Source: Colias croceus
Taxonomy: Eukaryota > Arthropoda > Insecta > Lepidoptera > Pieridae
Direction of reading: 5' to 3'
DNA length: 64,000 bases
Assembly (NCBI RefSeq): GCF_905220415.1
Contig: NC_059562.1
Coordinates: forward strand, 1,381,501-1,445,500
The notes beneath the pieces are model-generated. The model ran no database searches and was not told the origin of the DNA. It saw only the letters and a list, made by a program, of their open reading frames with translations. This document shows, in pieces, positions 47,801 through 55,949 of the stretch. How positions within the stretch are numbered: position 1 is the stretch's first letter; every line of letters starts with the position of its first letter. Position numbers and translations under genes: made by a program.

Positions 47801-49253
47801 ATACTTAATACTTATACCAGTATTTTTTATAAATAAAAAAATTGATTCTTTGCAGGTACGAAAAAATACACGTGATATAGGGGGGGGAGGGGTAGTCTTA
47901 AACCTCACCACGTATCACCAAGGGGGAGGGGGGGGTCAAAAAATACCAAAAAAACATCACGTGATTAATGGATGGCCCCTTATGAGTTCGAAGAATCTCA
48001 AAATTTTGTATTTTTAAATTGTAAAAAAAAAACAAATCAGAAAGTTAATTTTTCATACTTTTTGTTTGCTTTTAGATAAATTGAACTATGTCATATTATA
48101 AATAAAATATTTGTGATGAGATAAATACAAAATCTTAAATTCCAAAAGAAACAATTCCAGGTTTAATACCATTCTACCCCAGGTTTAGTATCTATTATAG
48201 TAACAAAGAAACGATAAGAGTTTTTGTGGAATTTTTCAAGTCATAATGATATATTAATATGATTGTACTATCATTTTTTATAGTTATACAGCGCGATAAT
48301 TGCCACTGTATACGAGAAAATGATTTTAATTCTTATATAATCTTTTGTTTATTAAATATCCACACCAAGAGGTAGAGATAGTAGTAATATATATTTCATA
48401 ATTGTTATATTATATATTATTACTATCTCTACCTCTTGGTGAGATATATATGTGGTATATATGGTATATTTGGTCGAAGACTAGCCATTACAACTTTTTA
48501 CTAAACAAAGCTACCTCGACAATCTCTATAAAAAAGGCGCTTCAGAATCCATTGCGTAGTTATAAAAATATCAGCGTACATATGGACAGACAGACAGACA
48601 CAGCGGCAAACTACTAACTTTGAATTATACTATACTAGCTAGTAGCTTACCCCCCACGGCTTCGCCCGCATAAAACCTAATAAATTATATACTAAAACCT
48701 TCCACTCGAATCACTTTATCTATGTATAACCGCATCACAATCCGTTATGTAGTTTAAAAGGTTTAAGCATACAAAGGGACATAGGGACAGAAAAAGCGAA
48801 TTTTTTATACTATGTATGTATGTACTGTTTTATACTATGTAGTGATACCTAGTGATTATGTCAAACAATATATTATCATCTCTTCCAAAATCAGTTTTTA
48901 AATCATCTTCAGTGAACTCATTGAACTCATTCAATCAAATAAATAGAAAGACAGGCAGATCGAATAATAAACAACATCTAGATCATGGCAACACGTTTCA
49001 TTTTACTGACTATAAGCAAAAAAAAAACAATAAAACTTACCGCCAAAGCATGCGCTCTATCATCGATATCCAACGCTGGGGGTAGGAACTGCTTCTCCCA
49101 AGGCACTTCCCCGTTCACTCCATTCACACCGTTCACTCCGTTCACGTGTGTTCCGTTCACTCCGTTTACATGTGTCCCGTTGTTCTTCCCGTTGACGTAT
49201 ACACTGTGACCGTTCACCCGCTCCTTGTGACCATTCTCTACAACCAGTGACAT
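32778..49253 (-). CDS. Hex-A: hexokinase (EC 2.7.1.1), complete coding sequence in 10 exons
   Basis: Phosphorylates glucose to glucose-6-phosphate with ATP in the cytosol, the first step of glycolysis. Exons (minus, 5' to 3') 49253-49041, 37963-37810, 37125-37014, 36543-36437, 36048-35828, 35429-35221, 34870-34733, 34350-34205, 33738-33605 and 32867-32778 join without phase conflict to 508 codons, so 507 residues, normal for an insect single-domain (~50-kDa) hexokinase. Motifs in order: LALDLGGTNFR (phosphate 1), LGFTFSFP and TWTKSFKCSG (sugar), LNDTTGTL (catalytic Asp), ILGTGSNGCY, EWGAFGDNG, and LLGAEDGSGKGSAL (ATP site). The N-terminus carries an unusual VNG repeat. Only the A-type symbol is uncertain. 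Confidence 0.96.
32971..33345. mobile_element. TIR element in last hexokinase intron
   Basis: GGGTGTCCCACTTTTGGTAT at the left and ATACCAATAGTGGGACACCC at the right form about 20-nt inverted termini of mariner-like appearance. 375 bp, no transposase. Confidence 0.7.
33605..33738 (-). CDS. Hex-A: hexokinase exon 9
   Basis: Encodes IATILKRMDRAHVSVAVDGS then VYKKHPRIRYLMDKYVALLA. VDGSVYKxHP is the conserved large-domain motif. Ends HHK in phase 0. Confidence 0.95.
34205..34350 (-). CDS. Hex-A: hexokinase exon 8
   Basis: Encodes DNLSGDWQRTANALCEACAG and VAQHAARLISNRAAQLVSV, the SxRAAQL helix of the large domain. The strong GTGAGT donor at 34204 leaves T, which joins GC of the next exon to make Cys. 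Confidence 0.92.
34733..34870 (-). CDS. Hex-A: hexokinase exon 7
   Basis: Encodes FEKYIGGKYLGEILCAVLSA and LARDGLFAAEPTKGEILSAH. KYLGE is the hexokinase MYLGE-type helix. Splice sites TTCACAG and GTAAGT. Confidence 0.95.
35221..35429 (-). CDS. Hex-A: hexokinase exon 6
   Basis: Encodes VGVILGTGSNGCYMERADRV and INMEWGAFGDNG-like DIEWGAFGDNGCLSFLRTEF. The Glu in the EWGAFGDNG motif contacts glucose. Phase 2 at the GTGAGT donor. Confidence 0.96.
35828..36048 (-). CDS. Hex-A: hexokinase exon 5, glucose-binding and catalytic residues
   Basis: Contains FTFSFPMKQHSISSGELITW, TKSFKCSGMDGVDVAALLQ and VLLNDTTGTLVAGAH. Ser and Pro of FSFP, Thr-Lys of TWTK and Asn-Asp of NDTTG bind the sugar; the Asp is the catalytic base. 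Donor GTGAGT, phase 0. Confidence 0.96.
36236..36390. mobile_element. MITE C, copy 3 (inverted)
   Basis: Complement of copy 1: GTTGAGAGTAAAATTTCAAG, ATTTTGGTATCTTTGAA, and TTTCACTTCTGACACGTGT at the end. Lies in a hexokinase intron. Confidence 0.65.
36437..36543 (-). CDS. Hex-A: hexokinase exon 4
   Basis: Encodes SDALRLGTGEELFNFLADCV and LDFLRSEDMVDRELSL. GTGEELF is the standard hexokinase helix before the LGFTFSFP strand. Splice sites TTTCAG and GTATGT. Confidence 0.94.
36735..36861. repeat. perfect inverted repeat (about 56-nt arms)
   Basis: The arm TAATTATTTTCTTTAATTAC...GTACATTTATTATGTAAATG is exactly repeated in complement after a ~15-nt spacer. Located in hexokinase intron 3. Confidence 0.9.
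37014..37125 (-). CDS. Hex-A: hexokinase exon 3, phosphate-1 motif
   Basis: Carries EEGVFLALDLGGTNFRVLFL then ELRGGQLVREDVKHYHI. The DLGGTNFR loop binds the ATP phosphates. Acceptor CTTACAG, donor GTACAG, phase 2 at the end. Confidence 0.96.
37362..37537. mobile_element. GC-rich foldback MITE (176 bp)
   Basis: Arms AAGCCTTGTTTCCACTTGAG ... GAGCGGCTCATTTGGCCGAG are mirrored at the right end almost perfectly. GC content is far above the surrounding hexokinase intron. Confidence 0.85.
37810..37963 (-). CDS. Hex-A: hexokinase exon 2
   Basis: Encodes VESRLSSLVLCGATLRKVGE, then VFTREIENGLSERP and TYIPELPDGT, the N-terminal helix of the small domain and the TYVxxLPxG element that precedes phosphate loop 1. 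Ends in phase 1. Confidence 0.93.
38401..38643 (+). mobile_element. Helitron-like element
   Basis: Starts CCATACTAATATTATAAATG and ends GGGCGAAGCCGCGGGCGGAA-ACCTAG. Same subfamily as 38815-39015. Confidence 0.75.
38815..39015 (+). mobile_element. Helitron-like element, second copy
   Basis: Same start and body (GTCTAAACTACTGAACCAAT) as 38401-38643. The 3' hairpin is decayed (GGGCGAAGCCGGGGCGG), end CTAG. Confidence 0.7.
39902..39976 (-). tRNA. tRNA-like gene, minus copy 1 (isotype uncertain)
   Basis: Acceptor stem TCACGAG/CTCGTGA pairs 7/7. T arm GCGGG-TTCAAGT-CCCGC is perfect. The A box TGGCTGAGTTGG and B box GGTTCAAGTCC match Pol III promoters, and TTTTTT follows 6 nt downstream. The D stem is 3 bp. 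The anticodon arm pairs CGCC/GGCG around CCGGAAT, which reads as GGA (Ser) but lacks U33. Scored as tRNA-like, possibly a SINE head or pseudogene. Confidence 0.6.
40210..40284 (-). tRNA. tRNA-like gene, minus copy 2
   Basis: Sequence identical to copy 1, 308 nt away. Confidence 0.6.
40519..40593 (-). tRNA. tRNA-like gene, minus copy 3
   Basis: Identical unit, 309 nt from copy 2. Confidence 0.6.
40828..40902 (-). tRNA. tRNA-like gene, minus copy 4
   Basis: Identical unit, 309 nt from copy 3. Confidence 0.6.
41137..41211 (-). tRNA. tRNA-like gene, minus copy 5, next to the inversion
   Basis: Last minus-strand copy. Its upstream spacer is cut at about 41344, where orientation flips. Confidence 0.6.
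41345..41375 (+). pseudogene. 3' fragment of the tRNA-like gene at the inversion point
   Basis: Only GAAGGATGCGG plus the T arm and 3' acceptor strand remain. The 5' half is missing because the minus-strand unit is fused here. Confidence 0.8.
41610..41684 (+). tRNA. tRNA-like gene, plus copy 1
   Basis: Same 75-nt sequence as the minus copies, now on +, followed by TCGAATTTTTT (Pol III terminator-like). Confidence 0.6.
41919..41993 (+). tRNA. tRNA-like gene, plus copy 2
   Basis: Identical unit, 309 nt on. Confidence 0.6.
42228..42302 (+). tRNA. tRNA-like gene, plus copy 3
   Basis: Identical unit, 309 nt on. Confidence 0.6.
42537..42611 (+). tRNA. tRNA-like gene, plus copy 4
   Basis: Identical unit, 309 nt on. 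Confidence 0.6.
42846..42920 (+). tRNA. tRNA-like gene, plus copy 5
   Basis: Identical unit, 309 nt on. Confidence 0.6.
43155..43229 (+). tRNA. tRNA-like gene, plus copy 6
   Basis: Identical unit. Its spacer ends after 73 nt at the 17-bp border repeat. Confidence 0.6.
43325..43560 (-). mobile_element. LINE 3' remnant
   Basis: On the minus strand GTATGTCATGTTGGTGATCC leads into AATGAAATAAATAAATAAAT, a LINE-type 3' end. No coding part is visible. Confidence 0.45.
44407..45049. mobile_element. 643-bp TIR element with repeated TGCATATTT words
   Basis: Perfect 20-nt inverted termini TAGACATCGGATTATATGCA. TGCATATTT-type words cluster near both ends. No transposase ORF. Confidence 0.8.
45355..45557 (+). 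mobile_element. Helitron-like element
   Basis: Starts AATATTATAAAGATGAAGAG; the body is GTCCGATTTGAAAAATTCTT; it ends GAAACCGCATGGCACAGCTA. Confidence 0.6.
45787..46015 (+). mobile_element. Helitron-like element
   Basis: CCTACTAATATTATAAATGC start, GGGCGAAGCCGCGGGCGGTA hairpin and TCTAG end: an almost canonical copy. Confidence 0.75.
46535..46665 (+). mobile_element. Helitron-like relic
   Basis: AAACTGCTGAACCGATTTCC body and GGCGAAAGCTAGT end; the 5' end is lost. Confidence 0.4.
47064..47131. repeat. 68-bp perfect palindrome without spacer
   Basis: The arm GGTCTCAGCACACATATGGG-ATCGGAAAGGGATC is mirrored exactly around ATC/GAT at 47097/47098. Confidence 0.95.
47499..47980. mobile_element. 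TIR element with G-tracts
   Basis: AGGGGCTGTCCATTAATCAC-GTGA and its near complement bound 482 nt. Both ends carry runs of eight to ten G on the plus strand. Confidence 0.75.
48363..48441. repeat. short-spacer inverted repeat
   Basis: CACCAAGAGGTAGAGATAGT and its complement, arms about 29 nt with one mismatch, A/T-rich centre. Confidence 0.85.
48635..48840 (-). mobile_element. Helitron-like element
   Basis: CTAGCTAGTAGCTTACCCCC start (3' end in sense) with CACGGCTTCGCCCGC. Shares AAAACCTAATAAATTATATA with 53311-53510. Confidence 0.6.
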
Positions 49254-49260
49254 GTTGTTT
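49041..49260 (-). CDS. Hex-A: hexokinase first coding exon
   Basis: The acceptor (CTTTCAG) opens at 49260. ATG at 49253 in the context AAACAAC-ATG starts MSLVVENGHKERVNGHSVYV. A run of VNG/THVNG repeats follows, then the conserved-type EVPWEKQFLPPALDIDDRAH. The donor is GTAAG, phase 0. An acceptor just before the ATG means the 5' UTR comes from an upstream exon. No hydrophobic mitochondrial-binding start is present. Confidence 0.9.
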
Positions 49261-49635
49261 CTGAAAGAAAACGTGTGTTATTAGAAAGAATATTTCTAAA
49301 ACTGTCGTGTGGTGGAAAGGAGTTGTAGTGGGTGGTCCCGAACAATTCAATAATATTAAAAACGTTTGGTAATAATTATCTAAACACTTTTCTCAATGTA
49401 CACTATACATATCATAAAATATTATTTCATAAGCATATTATTCTGTCTGAGTTGTAGAGTATTTTTTATCATAAAAGATAGCCAATTCTTAAACAATAAT
49501 ATTGTAACTACAAATACGTGATAAGTATGTTGTTACCAGTCTCTACATATTAAAAATTTTCTGAATTTTTCATCATATTATATAATAAAATAAAAACTGA
49601 CTGGCAAATTCTTAGATTAAATTCATTATTAACCA

Positions 49636-49715
49636 TATGGCTGGTTTGCGATCAGTTCAATTCACGGCGTAATCTGTCTGGAAATAAGAGTTCATAATAC
49701 GGGATATGGCGCCTG
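49636..49715. repeat. dispersed repeat shared with 440-535
   Basis: CAGTTCAATTCACGGCGTAA-TCTGTCTGGAAATAAGAG, same words as at the left edge of the window. Confidence 0.5.
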
Positions 49716-50340
49716 GTTAGCACTCATTTCCAACAATGATTTTTAAAAAGCCATTATAACATTACATTCACTTAAATCTCGTTATTAATATTTTGCGTTG
49801 TATTTGCGACGTAATTAATCTAAGAACTGCTATTAGTTTCGCCACATAATCACTTGATGTATGTGGCACTTAGCGCAATTAGGTATCGTATGTCTTGGTC
49901 TAGTGATTGCAAGATAGATAGAGCTAGGATCCCGGTTTTAATCTGGTTTTTGTTATTTATTAAATGACATTGTAGAGTATTTATTTGTTATAGTACTTTG
50001 CAACAATTGTTTATTTCTTACCATTTTCATAAAAAAAATGCAAAACTAGATGGAATGTAAACGTTTCGCATCGTTCAATAGATATATTTTTGGCAGAAAT
50101 AGAATAAATTATAAATTAGCAGAAACTTTGTAATTGTTAAAAAAATTCCGTTACGATATGTTTTGTTTTTGGGAAATATCTGCATACTGATCGTGTCTGA
50201 GCTGTAGCGTACTTTTTATTAATTCAATGAATAGAGTCTTGAACATAATCAATGGCAATAAAAACCTAGCACAAGAAAAATATTTCAGAAGAAAATATTA
50301 AATCTAGAATTTAACAGATTTTCTAAAAGTACTGCTTATC

Positions 50341-50735
50341 AATCCTACTAATATTATAAATGCGAAAGTTTGTGAGGATATGTGTGTGTGTGTGTTTGAC
50401 ACATTAAATGATAGAACTTCCGCTCTCCTTTCGACTCTTCTTTGGTTAAATAAAAGTCAATTATTATAATTCAAACGGACATAAAAATATGAAGTAGTGA
50501 GTAGTTTCTAACATATCAAATACTAGCTTTTCGCCCGCGTCTTCGCCCGCGTTTTCAAAGGAAAACCCGCATAGTTCCCGTCCCCGTGGGATTTCCGGGA
50601 TAAAACCTATCCTATGTGTTAATCCAAGTTACCCTCTATATGCGCGCTAAATTATATTATAATCGGATAGTTTATGCGTGAAAACCATACATACATACAA
50701 ACCTTTCCTCTTTATAATATTAGTATAGTATAGTA
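50341..50735. mobile_element. two Helitron-like fragments in opposite orientations
   Basis: 50341-50400 is a + strand 5' end (CCTACTAATATTATAAATGC). 50523-50735 is a minus-strand copy from CTAG and CGCCCGCGTCTTCGCCCGCG to CTTTATAATATTAGTATAG. The second ends about 19 nt from the candidate hexokinase 5' exon. Confidence 0.7.
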
Positions 50736-50753
50736 ATATTGAACTATCCTTAC

Positions 50754-50823
50754 CCTTTGAAACATCTCCGAAAACAACAAAACACACCACAAGTTTGCAT
50801 TATCGAAAGCGCGAAAACTGACT
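50754..50823 (-). other. Hex-A: candidate hexokinase 5' UTR exon
   Basis: From an initiator at 50823 the minus strand runs about 70 nt without a useful ORF to GG/GTAAGG (donor at 50753), 1.5 kb upstream of the acceptor at 49260. This fits a non-coding first exon. Inferred from promoter and splice signals only. Confidence 0.42.
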
Positions 50824-50853
50824 GAAAGTTCTGCCTCTTATTGAAATAATATA
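50823..50853 (-). promoter_or_regulatory. candidate hexokinase core promoter (TATA at -30, Inr)
   Basis: On the minus strand TATATTA starts at 50853, exactly 30 nt before the A of TCAGTC (A at 50823), the arthropod initiator. The spacing is canonical. Both sides of this short unit are Helitron-like sequence. Confidence 0.45.
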
Positions 50854-50860
50854 CCATAAT

Positions 50861-51091
50861 CTATACAAATATTATAAAGAGGAAAGATTTGATTTTTTGT
50901 TTGTTTGTTTGTTTGTATGAATTGAATAGGCTCCGAAACTACTTGGCAGATTTGAAAAATTCTTTCACCATTCGAAAGCTACATTATCCACGAGTAACAT
51001 AGGCTAGGTTTTATCCCTGAAATCCCACGGGAACGGGAACTATGCGGGTTTTTCTTTGAAAACGCGGGCGAAGCCGCGGGCGGAAAGCTAG
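50861..51091 (+). mobile_element. Helitron-like element directly upstream of the hexokinase promoter
   Basis: CTATACAAATATTATAAAGA start, CCCACGGGAACGGGAACTAT body, GGGCGAAGCCGCGGGCGGAA and AGCTAG end. Its first base is 8 nt from the candidate TATA box at 50853. Confidence 0.75.
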
Positions 51092-51559
51092 TATAATAAT
51101 ATTTGATAAGTTATCAACTAATTTACAATTCATTAAATCCATAGGCGGTTTGTGTTTCAGAGATAATACAGAGATTAGTGTATTGATCATATTTGTATCT
51201 ATAATCTACTGATTATGTAAATCATAAATAATAGTTTGTATGTTTGTCCGTTTGTGTGCTACGTCATGAGTTTATTTTGTTCACTATTGAAATATGGGCC
51301 TCATACAATGTTTGAGATAGATCATTCTTATTTTGTAATTGGTAAGCAGTACTTATAGAAGATCTGTTAAATTCACCAATCAGAAATAAGTTAAATTTTT
51401 CTGTTTAATATTTTGTTTCTGAAAAGCATCTTATATCATTTTTTTTGCGCTATGTTTTTATTGTCATTGTAGGTTCAAGACTACTCATGAAATGAATACA
51501 TACTATGTACGTAAATAAATAAAAACTATCTCACTCTACATAACGGAAAATAATAAGTA

Positions 51560-52455
51560 AGTAGGTGTGTCAATTAACGCCCTCTGTTAAATAACGCCCG
51601 AACTTCAAAAAGCCCACTTATATTCAATAGACCCGCATCGTACCTCACGCACAAATGAATTGCACTAATAGGAACGCGCCTAGCGTGGTTGCGTAAGTCT
51701 GGAGTCGCCATCTTTGCCAGTAGCAGCTTTCGTTTCAAGAGCGTTAGACGTGCACTGGCTGTTATAAAAATTTCTTCTAACGAAACTATAAGTTTTCAGT
51801 TGTTTTTGAGTTATTTCTTGGATTATTTTATACTTTGGCTAACCACACTTCATATTCTGTAAATATTTTCAAAATGATTTACTTAATTACTTCAAAATTT
51901 AAAAAAAATGTCAATAACGCCCAGTCGCGTAATAACGCCCAGTAAACGGACCTTGGGGCGTTAAATTAGTTTTTTTTTGTTTAAAGTATGGTAGAAGATT
52001 ACTAATATTAACGTTGATTAGTTAAATTAAAATAAAAAAGTATAAAATCGTTACAACTTGAAGAAACAAGTCACTTTATGTGAGTTACGAATTTTATAGT
52101 TTTAATTCTAAATTTTCTTTCGTGAGCTTCTTTTATTTTTAATAAAGAAATTTTATAACGTGCTTTTTATATTTTACTTAGCAGAAATTCTATAAGAACG
52201 TATTTTAGGCACACACAATTTTCTTTCATAAACGGGCGCTATTTAACACAGTATTTCTATAAACGCCCAAGAAAAGGTTTTTAAAAAGATGTCTTTATGT
52301 CATGAAACATAAATAGTTTCACGTTTTAATTGGTATTTTTCGGTTTAGAAAGAAATATCAAACCTACTCGTCGTCTGTTTATGTGCTTTAAAGTAGTTTT
52401 AATAAATAAAAAATTAGATTTTTGTTAGGCGGGCGTTAATTACCTCTTTTACTTA
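51560..52455. other. AT-rich region with clustered AACGCCC words
   Basis: AACGCCC or its complement occurs at least seven times (from 51573 to 52440), with TTAACGCCC near the left and GGCGTTAA near the right. Possibly a non-autonomous element; no ORF. Confidence 0.4.
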
Positions 52456-52599
52456 CACAATTAATGAAAACCATTGAAAAAAATTATAAAATTAAAATCA
52501 TATTTTAAAGTTCCCACATTTATTTAGTTGAATTGGTCTACTTATCTAAATCGTGTAAAAAAGTCTTATCCCTCTTTTATCTCGCAATAAAATGAGTCG

Positions 52600-53310
52600 T
52601 CTATTCGTAATATAATAAAAACAATATCACAAATAAAATTATTATAATAACATCTTTCTTTACATTATAATTATTATTTTTATGTCTTTATCACACTTTA
52701 TACTTTTATATCGGTAAAAGCTTTTACGTCTTCATGTCTGTGGTCTTCACCTTGACATCCATAAGTCCATATTTATTATATGTATTATCATCTGTGCCCA
52801 ATCAAAGTTTAAAACAATAAATTGTCAAGATAATTGCGTATTATAACCTCAAAATAAATGCACTTGTTTCCACAGAAAACATTATTCATTATCATTGTGT
52901 ATAATGCACGAATGCGCTGGCGCGGTCGTGACGTAGGGTCGTGCCCACCAATGTTTGCCAAGCGTGACCAATGTTTGCAACGCTGGGCCAACGTTGGTCG
53001 AGTCAACATGTTTAAAATTTACACTTATGTCGCGGAAAATGATCGGAATGCCAGCGTAAATTGTGTGTGATACGAAAATAATTTTATTTGCTTTAGTAAT
53101 TTATAAATTTAATGATATTTAAGGAGTTAATTTTATGTATAATGAATTTATCGTTAATATAAGCTGTATCGACTATCGAAAATAGTTTAGTTTGTTTATA
53201 ACATCAGTTTCAGAGATGTTTCGTCTGGCTACTATCTGGTTATATTTAACATCTATAGGTAATAATTAACATAACCATATTCATCAACGTATTACTTTTT
53301 ATATCAAATA
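52600..53310. other. no gene recognised; short GC-rich patch
   Basis: Mostly A/T-rich. 52905-53005 is GC-rich with repeated ACCAATGTTTG and CCAACGTTGG words. No splice or coding pattern. Confidence 0.4.
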
Positions 53311-53510
53311 CTAGCTTACCGCCCGCGGCTTCGACCGCTTTGTCTAAAACCTAATAAATTATATACTTACTAAAACCTTCCTCTTGAATCACTCTATCTA
53401 TTTAAAAAAAACCGCATCAAAATCCGTTCCGTAGTTTTAAAGATAAGGGACCTAAGGACAGAGAAAGCGACTTTGTTTTATACTACTTAGGTATGTAGTG
53501 ATAGTGATTT
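53311..53510 (-). mobile_element. Helitron-like element
   Basis: CTAGCTTACCGCCCGCGGCT at its 3' end, body as at 48635-48840. Confidence 0.65.
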
Positions 53511-53917
53511 TGGCTTTAATACTAAAAATCTGATACATAAAGCTCCCAATTTATATTCATTAGTAAACAAATACCTATATTAGAATATTTTACATAACAT
53601 TAAATATTAAAATAAGTGGACCGGTTTTTTATATCAACCTTGAACATGACATAGTACATTACCGCAACCGCAAGATGGCGCCTCTGTCTCTAATTTCACG
53701 TAATTTAATATTATTTTGTAAAAAAACATAAATTATTGTTAAATATGTAAACTAAGTAATTTATAATACATTTAATATTGATTTTGGATGAATATTGAAG
53801 ATCTAAAATCAATATAAATTTGCTATTAAGGCAGAAATATATAAAGATATTTCATAGAGTACCTACCTACCTACTTAACAAAATTTTAAGAAATTCACCA
53901 AAACACCTAAAAATATT

Positions 53918-54110
53918 ATAGTAGCAAAAGTTTGTAGGTTTCTTTGTTTGTTACTACTTCAAGCAAAAACTGCTGAACCGATGTCATGAAATTTGGCACA
54001 CCTATAGAGGGTAAATTGGATTAACACATAGGATAGTTTTTATACATACATACATAGGTAGGAAGTATGCAAGTTTTCCTTTGACTACACGGGTAGTAAA
54101 CAGCTAGTAA
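53918..54110 (+). mobile_element. Helitron-like relic
   Basis: AATATTATAGTAGCAAAAGT start, AAAACTGCTGAACCGATGTC body, AACAGCTAGT end. Confidence 0.45.
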
Positions 54111-54267
54111 ACACATAAAATAAATAACAGACAGGAGAGTCTTATCACTATCGGTAGTGCAGCGATCTCTACCAAGCAACCTGGTCAGTGGAAAGCAATG
54201 AATCTATAATAAAGGGTATACATATAAAAGTATTAGAAAACAAAACAAACTGGTAAAGTTCATCCTA

Positions 54268-54687
54268 CCAAAAACATTTTCATGTAAAATGTTGCCAAGA
54301 CGAGCCCATATGACTCGCATTGTCAAAAAGTTATCAGATCTCATGTAGAGCCAAGCTTCTAACACTACACGCCCTAACTCTACAAGGCCTAACTTCACAA
54401 ACTCTACACCTTAGTCAAAATATGTGAATTGGCCATTTCGCTACATTCACATCGGCGTAAGGTGAAAAATTAACTCACTGTTAAAATCACTGTTCATTAC
54501 TTTTGTGTTATATAATAGTTCTTGTAGTAACGAACGGCCAAGCCTTGTAGAGTACAAGGCCTAACTTCACAAACTCTAGGGCGTGTAGTGTTAGAAGCTT
54601 GGCTCTACATGAGATCTGATAACTTTTTGACAATGCGAGTCATATGGGCTCGTCTTGGCAACATTTTACATGAAAATGTTTTTGGTG
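54268..54687. mobile_element. foldback element, ~140-nt arms
   Basis: CCAAAAACATTTTCATGTAA ... GTAGAGCCAAGCTTCTAACA at the left is repeated in complement at about 54540-54687; the spacer is about 130 nt. AAGGCCTAACTTCACAAACT occurs in direct orientation near both inner edges. Confidence 0.8.
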
Positions 54688-55454
54688 GGATTTCATTTCT
54701 TTTTGTAAGTTGTTTGTAACAAAATTTTATATGTCGATTAAATTTTTAATTTTTTTTTAACAAGGAGTACCTATATATATCTAGGGGAACCAAGTTTTAA
54801 ATTATTAGATTAGTCCTCTAGCGTCATAAAAAATTTAATTTAAAATTACAGGTCTCATACAAACTCCCATCCCCTAGTTTAAGGGGTTGGGGGATGAAAG
54901 TTACAAGTTTTATAATTTTTTTCTTGTTAGTGTGCTAATACTAACTAACATACAAAATTTCAGCTTTCTAGGACATTAGGAAATACCTTAAGAATTTTGA
55001 TGATCATCAGTGAGTCAGTGACGAAATTAGCGTTTTTTAGATATAAATAAAATCTGAAGTATAAAAGCTAATGTAATTAAAACTTAATATGTTCAATAAT
55101 TCCGCTATTGACAATATATTCCGAAAATTTTGTTGATCTAGCATAATCATTACCCAAGTTATGAGGGTTCAAAAATACGTCGAAGCGCTTCGAGAAAAGG
55201 TAGGTAGTGCCCGTGCGCTTCACTTGTTCGCTTGGCTCGTCTTGGCGGGGGCACTACCGTGCCCCCAGATATATATCTAGTTTTGCCGGAAAATTCATTG
55301 CATGATCCATCTATGGCACATGGCCAAAAATTAATGGTTCGCGCTTTCACTCACAATTGAATTAAAATGAATAGATTTTGGATATGAAATACTTTAGTTT
55401 CTTTTTTTAGAGTCAATCTGAAACAAAAATATTTTTTTTCAAAATTAAGGAACG

Positions 55455-55526
55455 CTATAGGCTATATCATCACGCTAAGACCAACAGGAGCGGAGCAAAG
55501 CGGGTAAAACCGCGGGGCGCAGCTAG
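55455..55526 (+). mobile_element. Helitron-like 3' end fragment
   Basis: AGACCAACAGGAGCGGAGCA and AAACCGCGGGGCGCAGCTAG; the 5' part was not identified. Confidence 0.5.
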
Positions 55527-55789
55527 TATATACCTAAATAAACATGACAAGACAGTTCTAGGTATAGGCTCAATATCTATCACTAAGCGAATTTGCAGAC
55601 AAAACCGTCTGTTTCGTTATCAATATCTTTGATTTTTGACATGACAAGATAAAGTACCTATTGTATAAGAGTGTGTTATCAGTAGACATTTTTATCATAA
55701 TATAATCATTAAAATAGGTATCAATCCAAATAAAGTTCAGAGGCCTAGACCCAGGGTGGCACTATTTCTTATTCAGTACATATATGAGA

Positions 55790-55947
55790 CTAGCTAACTT
55801 TTGGTCTTAGCGAGATGATATATAGACGCCTTCCTCGATAAATGGGCTATCTAAAACCGAAATAATTTTTAAAATCGGACCAGTAATTCCTGAGACAAGC
55901 GCGTTCAAACAAACAAATTCTTCAGCTTTATAATATTAGTATAGATT
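55790..55947 (-). mobile_element. Helitron-like element
   Basis: CTAGCTAACTTTTGGTCTTA to TATAATATTAGTATAGATTT, minus orientation. Confidence 0.6.
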
Positions 55948-55949
55948 TG

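Noticed and set aside
47499..47980. G-quadruplex promoter element
   Set aside because: The G-tracts are internal to a TIR transposon copy and there is no nearby gene start.
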